Source: an uncultured Alistipes sp.
GTDB lineage: Bacteria; Bacteroidota; Bacteroidia; Bacteroidales; Rikenellaceae
Direction: 5' to 3'
Assembly: GCA_947178455.1 (NCBI GenBank)
Contig: CAMWYI010000038.1
Span: 1 to 12,487 of the forward strand
Length of the DNA: 12,487 nucleotides
Of this stretch, positions 6,753 to 12,487 are shown piece by piece. A program made the translations under genes and the position numbers. Each line of letters opens with the position of its first letter. Positions within the stretch are counted from its first letter, which is position 1. The notes under the pieces were generated by a model, which did no database searches, was not told the origin of the DNA, and worked only from the letters and a program-made list of their open reading frames with translations.

Positions 6753-8642
6753 ATGAAAATTATGGCAGATTTACTCAATAGCAAACCGAATACGAATTAC
6801 GGCGACGATACGATCGTCACCCTTTCGCCGCGCGACCACATCCGGCTTCGCCCGGGTATGTACATCGGCAAACTGGGCGACGGTTCGCAGTCGGACGACG
6901 GTATCTACGTCCTTATCAAGGAGGTGGTCGACAACTCGATCGACGAGTATATGAACGGCTTTGGCCACGAAATCGACATCACGATTACGGATAACGTCGT
7001 GACCGTGCGCGACTTCGGGCGCGGCATTCCGTTGAAGATGCTCGGTCCGGCGGTCAGCGTCATGAACACCGGCGGCAAGTACGAGGAGGGCAAGGCCTTC
7101 AAAAAGACCGTCGGTCTGAACGGCGTCGGTGTCAAGGCCGTCAACATGTTGTCGAGCGAGTTCACGGCTCGGTCTGTTCGCGGCGGCGAGGCCCATACGG
7201 TCGTCTTCGCACAGGGTCTGGAACAGAGCGACCGGTGGGAGAGCAACGTCGACGAAAAGGACGGTACGTTCATCTCGTTCCGCGTCGACGAGGAGGTCTT
7301 CGGACAGTACTCCTACAACATGGAGTACGTCGAGCAGCTCGTCAAGAACTACTCCTACTTGAATCGGGGCCTCACGCTCAAGCTCAACGACAATGTTTAC
7401 GCCTCGAAAAACGGTCTGCTCGACCTCCTGAACGAGAACATGACCGAGGAGCCGCTCTATCCGCCCATCCACTTGTCGGGCGACGACATCGAGGTGGTCA
7501 TTGCGCACGGTACGGGTTACGGCGAGAGCTGCTATTCGTTCGTCAACGGCCAGTACACCTCGCAGGGCGGTACGCATCAGGCGGCATTCCGCGAGGCGAT
7601 TGCCAAGACGGTCAAGGAGTTCTACCACAAGGATTACGACCCGTCGGACATCCGCACGTCGTTGATTGCGGCGATTTCGTTGCGCGTTTCGGAGCCGATT
7701 TTCGAGTCGCAGACCAAAACGAAGCTCGGCTCGAAAGAGATGTCCAAAGACGGACAGACGATTCGCAACTTCGTGGTCGACTTCTTGGGCAAACACCTCG
7801 ACGACTACCTGCACAAAAGCCCCGAAACGGCGCAGATTCTCCAACGCAAAATCGTCGAGAACGAAAAGGAGCGCAAGGCCATTTCGGGTATCCAAAAGAA
7901 GGCTCGCGAGACGGCCAAAAAGGTCTCGTTGAACAACCGCAAGCTGCGCGATTGTAAAATCCACCGCACGGACAAGAGCGAACTGGCCCCGCAGTCGATG
8001 ATTTTTATTACAGAGGGTAATTCGGCGTCCGGTTCGATTACCAAGAGTCGCGACGTCAAGACGCAGGCGGTCTTTTCGTTGCGCGGCAAGCCCTTGAACT
8101 GCTTTGGATTGACCAAAAAAGTGGTCTATCAGAACGAGGAGTTCAACCTGTTGCAGGCGGCCCTGAACATCGAGGAGACGATGGACAACCTCCGTTACGA
8201 AAAGGTGATTATCGCGACCGATGCCGATGTCGACGGCATGCACATCCGGCTGTTGATGTTGACGTTCTTCTTGCAGTTCTTCCCCGACGTCATCCGGCAG
8301 GGGCACCTCTACGTGCTCCAAACGCCGCTGTTCCGCGTGCGCAACAAGAAAGAGACCCACTATTGTTATTCCGACGACGAGCGCGTCAAGGCCATCGCGA
8401 AATGCGGTGCGAGTGCCGAAATCACGCGATTCAAAGGTCTCGGCGAGATTTCGCCCGACGAGTTCCGCGAGTTCATCGGCGACAACATGCGGCTGGACAA
8501 GGTGCGCATCACCAAAGACGACCCGATTCACGACCTGTTGGAGTTCTACATGGGCAAAAACACCTTCGAGCGGCAGGGTTTCATTATCGACAACCTGCGC
8601 ATCGAGGAGGATTTGGTCGAAGAGGATTTGATGATAAGTTGA
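6753..8642 (+). CDS. parE: DNA topoisomerase IV subunit B (ParE)
   Basis: This is the ATPase/TOPRIM subunit of a type IIA topoisomerase that unlinks daughter chromosomes. At 629 aa its length is close to that of other ParE proteins. The GHKL ATPase shows EVVDNSIDE (E57, N61), GRGIP (89-93) and the lid GLNGVGVKAVN (121-131). The transducer domain carries the QTKTKLG switch-lysine loop (320-326). The TOPRIM domain has ITEGNSASGS with E421 and DADVDG (D490, D492, D494) as metal ligands. Asn423 replaces the Asp found in the common EGDSA motif. Pairing with a GyrA-like subunit lacking a gyrase box, 11 nt downstream, favours topoisomerase IV over gyrase. The start may be the ATG at 6753 or the one at 6762 (MADLL), three codons later; the two cannot be separated. 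No promoter is seen in the 32-nt gap, so it is likely cotranscribed with plsC. Confidence 0.93.
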   Translation: MKIMADLLNSKPNTNYGDDTIVTLSPRDHIRLRPGMYIGKLGDGSQSDDGIYVLIKEVVDNSIDEYMNGFGHEIDITITDNVVTVRDFGRGIPLKMLGPAVSVMNTGGKYEEGKAFKKTVGLNGVGVKAVNMLSSEFTARSVRGGEAHTVVFAQGLEQSDRWESNVDEKDGTFISFRVDEEVFGQYSYNMEYVEQLVKNYSYLNRGLTLKLNDNVYASKNGLLDLLNENMTEEPLYPPIHLSGDDIEVVIAHGTGYGESCYSFVNGQYTSQGGTHQAAFREAIAKTVKEFYHKDYDPSDIRTSLIAAISLRVSEPIFESQTKTKLGSKEMSKDGQTIRNFVVDFLGKHLDDYLHKSPETAQILQRKIVENEKERKAISGIQKKARETAKKVSLNNRKLRDCKIHRTDKSELAPQSMIFITEGNSASGSITKSRDVKTQAVFSLRGKPLNCFGLTKKVVYQNEEFNLLQAALNIEETMDNLRYEKVIIATDADVDGMHIRLLMLTFFLQFFPDVIRQGHLYVLQTPLFRVRNKKETHYCYSDDERVKAIAKCGASAEITRFKGLGEISPDEFREFIGDNMRLDKVRITKDDPIHDLLEFYMGKNTFERQGFIIDNLRIEEDLVEEDLMIS

Positions 8643-8653
8643 GAGATTGAGTT

Positions 8654-11467
8654 ATGTCGAAAGATAAGGATATATACGAAAACGAGGAGCGGTTCGACGA
8701 AGAGCTTTCGACTTCCGAACCCGATGCAACGGAGGTCGACGACGCTGGCGCCGACGAGCCGGTCGGTGCGGAGACGCAGCGGCCCGGCAAGTTCGACCGC
8801 CTGACGCAGGACGAGGGCAACGTGCGCAAGCTCACGGGCATGTACAAAAACTGGTTTTTGGATTACGCTTCTTACGTGATTCTCGAACGTGCCGTGCCGC
8901 ACGTCGAGGACGGTTTGAAGCCCGTGCAGCGCCGCATTCTCCACGCCATGAAAGCCGTCGACGACGGCCGGTTCAACAAGGTGGCCAACATCGTGGGTCA
9001 GACCATGCAGTACCACCCGCACGGTGACGCTTCTATCAAGGACGCGCTCGTGCAATTGGGCCAAAAAGAGCTCTTAATCGATTGTCAGGGTAACTGGGGC
9101 AACATCCTCACGGGCGACGAGGCCGCTGCGGGTCGTTACATCGAGGCGCGGTTGTCGAAATTCGCTTCCGAAGTGGTTTTCAACAAGAAGACCACCGAGT
9201 GGATGCGCTCCTATGACGGTCGTAACGAAGAACCCGTCACGCTGCCTATCAAGTTCCCGTTGTTGTTGGCGCAGGGTTCGGACGGTATCGCCGTCGGTTT
9301 GGCATCGAAAATTCTGCCTCACAACTTCGTGGAGCTAATCGACGCTTGTATCGCTCATTTGCAGGGTCGGCCGTTCCAGCTCTATCCCGACTTCCCGACG
9401 GGCGGTCTGGCCGACGTGAGCCGTTACAACGACGGTTTGCGCGGCGGTTCGGTCAAGGTGCGCGCCCGCATCTCGAAAATCGACAAACGCACGCTCGCCA
9501 TTACCGAGATACCGTTCACGACGACGACCGAATCCATCAAGGAGTCGATTATCAAGGCCAACGAAAAGGGCAAAATCAAAATCCGCCGCGTCGACGACAA
9601 CACGGCCGACAAGGTGGAAATCGTCATTCAGGTTTCGCCCGACGAATCGTCCGACAAGACTATCGACGCCCTCTACGCTTTCACCGATTGCGAGGTCTCG
9701 ATTGCGCCCAATGCCTGCGTTATTTGGGAGGAGAAGCCTCACTTCCTCGGCGTCTCGGAGATTCTGCGCCGTTCGGCCGAGCATACCAAATGGTTGTTGG
9801 GCCGCGAGTTGGAAATCCGGCTCGACGAGTTGAACGCCGCTTGGCACCGTGCCTCGCTCGAACGCATATTTATTCAAAACAAGCTCTATCAACTGCTTGA
9901 AGGTTGTAGTCGCGAGGAGGGTTACACGGCGGTCGACAAGGGCTTGGAGCCGTTCAAGAAACAGTTGCGGCAGCCCGTGACGCTCGACGACGTGAAACAT
10001 CTGACCGAGTTGCAGTTCATCCGCATCACGCGTTACGACGTCGAAAAGGCCGACAACGAAATCAAGCAAATCGAGAAAGACATCGAGCAGACCCGCTTCG
10101 ATTTGGAGCATCTGACCGAATACGCCGTCGCTTATTACGAACGTATCCGCACCAAGTACGGCAAGGGCCGCGAGCGTCGCACGGAGTTGCGCGAGTTCGA
10201 CAGCATCGAGGCGACGAAGGTCGCCGTGACCAATGCCAAACTCTACGTCGACCGCGCCGAAGGCTTCTTCGGCATCGGCAAGTCGATGAAGGATGCCGAG
10301 TTCGTCTGCGATTGTTCGGACATCGACGACGTCATCGTCTTCACGCGCGACGGCCGGTACGTCATCACGAAGGTCTCCGACAAGGCCTTTTTCGACAAGG
10401 GAATCCATTATATCGGCGTCTTCAAGCGCAACGACGAGCGCACGATTTACAACGTGCTCTACCGCGACGGCAAGAACGGCCCTATCATGATGAAGCGCTG
10501 CGCTATCAAAGGCATCACGCGCGACAAGGAGTACAACATCACCAAAGGCTCGGCCAAGAGCGAAATCCTTTATATGTCGGTCAACCCGAACGGCGAGGCC
10601 GAAGTGTTGAAAGTCTACTTCAAGCCGCGCCCGCGCCTGAAAAAGGTCATCGTCGACCTCGATTTTTCGGAACTGGCTATCAAGGGGCGCCAAAGTCAGG
10701 GCAACCTTTTCTCGCGTTACGGCATCCACAAAATCGTACTCAAAGAGCGCGGTACGTCGACTCTCGGCGGGCAGAACATCTGGTTCGACGAGGACGTCCG
10801 GCGTCTCAATACCGACGGTCGCGGCGTGTTGTTGGGCGAGTTCAAGGGCGATGACAAACTGATCGTGTGGACGTCCAAGAATCAGTACTATATCACCAAC
10901 TTCGATTTGGCCCAGCACTTCCCCGACGATACCATGCACGTGGGCCGCTTCGAGACGGGGTGTGTGTACAGCATCTGCTACTTCGACCGCGAGCAGCAGT
11001 ATTATTACATGAAGCGTTTTACGGCCGAGCAGACCGACAAGATGCAGGCGTTCCTCGACGAGGAGGGGCAGTCCGATTTCGTCTGCCTGACCGACCGCAA
11101 CAAGGCGCAGCTCGAAATCACTTACAAGGGGGCGCAGGCTTCCCGTCCGGCCGATTTGTTGGACGTCGACAGCTTCGTGGGCGTCAAGAGCCACCGCGCG
11201 AAGGGTAAGCGCCTCACGACTTACGATGTCGCGACGTTGCGTTTCATCGAGCCGGAGTTGCCCGACGAGCCCGAAATGCCCGAATCGTTCGACGAACCGG
11301 ATTCCGACAGCGATTCGATGGCTCCTATCGAGTTGCCCGAACTTCCCGCCGACGCCGCCGAACGCGGGGCCGAGCCGGTGACCGCCGGCGGCATCGAGTT
11401 GGAAATCGAACGGCCGCGCGGTGATGCCGACCAGTCGATTGACCCTGAGCAGTTGGATTTGTTCTGA
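8654..11467 (+). CDS. parC: DNA topoisomerase IV subunit A (ParC) with C-terminal QLDLF motif
   Basis: This 937-residue DNA-cleaving subunit partners with ParE. Residues 1-55 are an acidic extension. The winged-helix/tower cleavage core opens at NVRKLTGMYKNWFLDYASY, followed by GLKPVQRRIL (88-96), the quinolone region HPHGDASIKD (121-130) and catalytic Y162 in AAAGRYIEARL. A coiled-coil stretch (about 460-515) forms the usual dimer gate. Residues 520-860 resemble the divergent beta-pinwheel of Bacteroidota ParC (NAKLYVDRAEGFFG, CDCSDIDDVIVF); no GyrA box is present, which supports ParC over GyrA. Residues about 866-937 are acidic, proline-rich and low-complexity (EPDSDSDS), probably disordered, and end in EQLDLF, matching the beta-clamp binding consensus. 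The protein is longer than E. coli ParC mainly through these tails. parE lies 11 nt upstream and aroK 10 nt downstream. Confidence 0.93.
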   Translation: MSKDKDIYENEERFDEELSTSEPDATEVDDAGADEPVGAETQRPGKFDRLTQDEGNVRKLTGMYKNWFLDYASYVILERAVPHVEDGLKPVQRRILHAMKAVDDGRFNKVANIVGQTMQYHPHGDASIKDALVQLGQKELLIDCQGNWGNILTGDEAAAGRYIEARLSKFASEVVFNKKTTEWMRSYDGRNEEPVTLPIKFPLLLAQGSDGIAVGLASKILPHNFVELIDACIAHLQGRPFQLYPDFPTGGLADVSRYNDGLRGGSVKVRARISKIDKRTLAITEIPFTTTTESIKESIIKANEKGKIKIRRVDDNTADKVEIVIQVSPDESSDKTIDALYAFTDCEVSIAPNACVIWEEKPHFLGVSEILRRSAEHTKWLLGRELEIRLDELNAAWHRASLERIFIQNKLYQLLEGCSREEGYTAVDKGLEPFKKQLRQPVTLDDVKHLTELQFIRITRYDVEKADNEIKQIEKDIEQTRFDLEHLTEYAVAYYERIRTKYGKGRERRTELREFDSIEATKVAVTNAKLYVDRAEGFFGIGKSMKDAEFVCDCSDIDDVIVFTRDGRYVITKVSDKAFFDKGIHYIGVFKRNDERTIYNVLYRDGKNGPIMMKRCAIKGITRDKEYNITKGSAKSEILYMSVNPNGEAEVLKVYFKPRPRLKKVIVDLDFSELAIKGRQSQGNLFSRYGIHKIVLKERGTSTLGGQNIWFDEDVRRLNTDGRGVLLGEFKGDDKLIVWTSKNQYYITNFDLAQHFPDDTMHVGRFETGCVYSICYFDREQQYYYMKRFTAEQTDKMQAFLDEEGQSDFVCLTDRNKAQLEITYKGAQASRPADLLDVDSFVGVKSHRAKGKRLTTYDVATLRFIEPELPDEPEMPESFDEPDSDSDSMAPIELPELPADAAERGAEPVTAGGIELEIERPRGDADQSIDPEQLDLF

Positions 11468-11477
11468 CGGAACCGGC

Positions 11478-11993
11478 ATGAAACCGTTGTTTTTGGTCGG
11501 GTACATGGGGTGCGGCAAAAGCACGTTGGGTCGCAAAACGGCCCGTCGATTGGGCGTCGAGTTCGCCGATACCGATGTTTTGCTCGAACAGCGCGAGGGG
11601 GCTTCCGCCGCCGACGTCTACCAGTTGGCTGGCGAGGAGTATTTCCGCCGCGCCGAGCGGGCCGTGCTCGACGGGTTGATTGATTCCGGACGTTGTCTCG
11701 TCGTCTCCACCGGCGGCGGATTGCCCACGTGGAGCGACAACATGGCGCGCATGAATGCCGCCGGTACGACCGTCTATTTGCGGCGTCCGGCCGAGCAAAT
11801 CGCCCGCCGGTTGAGCCCCTACGGACGGCAGAAACGTCCCCGCCTGCGCGGTCTTGCAGACGACGAATTGGTTGATTTCATGCGGCGCGACATGGCCGAC
11901 CGCGAACCGTATTACGCACAGGCGCAGCTGACGGTCGATTGCGTCGGCCGCACGGACGCCGAGTTGGTCGAGTGGATAATGCAGCATTGTTGA
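11478..11993 (+). CDS. aroK: Shikimate kinase
   Basis: This enzyme phosphorylates shikimate at the 3-hydroxyl using ATP, the fifth step towards chorismate and the aromatic amino acids. It has 171 residues, normal for the family. The Walker A loop is GYMGCGKST (8-16). Shikimate-binding residues are D33 in FADTD, R57 in YFRRAE and the glycine run STGGG (77-81). The LID segment is YGRQKRPRLRG (115-125). The ATG at 11478 puts the P-loop at the expected distance from the N-terminus; an in-frame codon at 11421 would add 19 residues inside parC and is not believed. It follows parC by 10 nt and is followed by murI after 2 nt, implying translational coupling. Confidence 0.95.
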   Translation: MKPLFLVGYMGCGKSTLGRKTARRLGVEFADTDVLLEQREGASAADVYQLAGEEYFRRAERAVLDGLIDSGRCLVVSTGGGLPTWSDNMARMNAAGTTVYLRRPAEQIARRLSPYGRQKRPRLRGLADDELVDFMRRDMADREPYYAQAQLTVDCVGRTDAELVEWIMQHC

Positions 11994-11995
11994 GG

Positions 11996-12487
11996 ATGTC
12001 GAATGCTCCGATAGGTGTTTACGATTCGGGTATGGGCGGGTTGACCGTCTGGCGCGAGGTTCGGCGGGCTTTGCCCGGCGAATCGTTGGTCTTTTTGGGT
12101 GACGGCAAGAATTGCCCTTACGGTTCCCGTCCGCGCGAGGAGATTCGGCAGTTGGCCGATGCCGCCGTCGCGCGACTGGTCAATGAGGAGGGGTGCAAAA
12201 TGGTCGTCGTCGCCTGCAACACCGCTACGGCCGCCGCTATCGACTTTCTGCGGACGAAATACGCTCCCGTGCCGCTCGTCGGCATGGAGCCTGCCGTGAA
12301 ACCCGCTTGTCTCGCTACCCGCAGCGGGGTCGTCGGCGTCTTGGCTACTGAGCGCAGTCTCGACGGCGACTTGTTCCGCCGCACGGCAGCCCGTTACGGC
12401 AGCGGCATCGAGGTCGTCGCCACCGCCGGTCGGGGCTTCGTCGAATTGGTCGAGAGCGACCGCGAGGACACGCCCGAAGCCGAAGCC
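11996..12487 (+). CDS. murI: Glutamate racemase, 5' part (3' end outside window)
   Basis: This enzyme interconverts L- and D-glutamate and so supplies D-Glu for peptidoglycan stem peptides. 164 N-terminal codons are present of about 260-280 expected; the frame is open to the end of the window. Motifs seen are VYDSGMGGL (8-16) with D10 and S11, the GDGKNCPYGSR substrate loop (35-45), the first catalytic Cys in ACNTAT (C74), and VGMEPAVKPA (95-104). The second catalytic Cys lies beyond the window. The loop GDGKNCPYG differs from the more usual GDTAxxPYG in its second half but keeps PYG. The ATG at 11996 comes only 2 nt after the aroK stop, so the two are probably coupled. Confidence 0.93.
   Translation, partial: MSNAPIGVYDSGMGGLTVWREVRRALPGESLVFLGDGKNCPYGSRPREEIRQLADAAVARLVNEEGCKMVVVACNTATAAAIDFLRTKYAPVPLVGMEPAVKPACLATRSGVVGVLATERSLDGDLFRRTAARYGSGIEVVATAGRGFVELVESDREDTPEAEA

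Noticed and set aside
6771..8531. A 586-codon open frame on the minus strand opposite parE
   Set aside because: The same codon-bias effect applies. The sense frame carries every ParE motif, and the antisense protein is a repetitive Val/Arg/Asp/Leu-rich composition with no domain.
9134..9142. Gly before Arg-Tyr in the ParC active site (AAAGRY)
   Set aside because: The residue before the conserved Arg-Tyr pair varies in the family (Met and Pro are both found), so this is not evidence of altered catalysis.
9335..11536. A 733-codon open frame on the minus strand opposite parC
   Set aside because: It is a shadow. The sense gene is clearly parC, and its codon bias avoids TTA, CTA and TCA, so the opposite frame lacks stops. 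The translation shows no recognisable motif.
11977..11989. Palindrome AATGCAGCATT at the end of aroK
   Set aside because: It is only a 5-bp arm palindrome inside coding sequence, without a T-run, and the murI start follows 2 nt after the aroK stop, so termination there is unlikely.

Overview
The window is a core chromosomal stretch that looks like the phylum Bacteroidota, probably a Bacteroidales genus such as Alistipes. That placement is an inference. It rests on moderately GC-rich coding sequence, Bacteroidota-type -7 promoter boxes (TAnnTTTG) in the AT-rich gaps, no clear Shine-Dalgarno sites, an OmpA-like domain with a GYSSPDG signature common in Bacteroidales, and a ParC with the HPHGDAS form of the quinolone region. 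I see no rRNA, tRNA, CRISPR array, transposase or phage gene. Coding sequence is dense and nearly all on the + strand.

Layout: (1) 1-739, the 3' part of argS (arginyl-tRNA synthetase). (2) 821-1885, an exported OmpA-like protein with a Pro/Ala linker and a very basic helical tail; it faces a small unrecognised gene on the minus strand (1971-2258) across a shared bidirectional terminator. (3) 2259-2425, an AT-rich divergent promoter region: a good minus-strand promoter serves the small gene, and a -7 box serves the + strand. (4) 2426-3709, a cytoplasmic GH13 alpha-amylase-family enzyme, followed 32 nt later by 3742-5802, a multi-pass membrane sulfatase/LtaS-like transferase that contains a 9-C tract. 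(5) 5803-5988, an intergenic region with a -7 box enclosed by a perfect inverted repeat. (6) From 5989, a tight co-directional run: plsC-like acyltransferase, parE, parC, aroK and the start of murI, with gaps of 32, 11, 10 and 2 nt, probably one transcript.

The last cluster combines phospholipid synthesis, chromosome decatenation (topoisomerase IV), the shikimate pathway and D-glutamate supply for peptidoglycan, so it is a growth and division gene set. No wholly new system is evident. The most interesting signal is at the very C-terminus of ParC. After a roughly 70-residue acidic, proline-rich and probably disordered tail, the protein ends in QLDLF, an exact match to the consensus beta-sliding-clamp binding pentapeptide. 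This suggests topoisomerase IV may be tethered directly to the replisome. The second most interesting is the C9 tract in the LtaS-like gene, where a one-base slip in either direction would truncate the protein before its catalytic domain.
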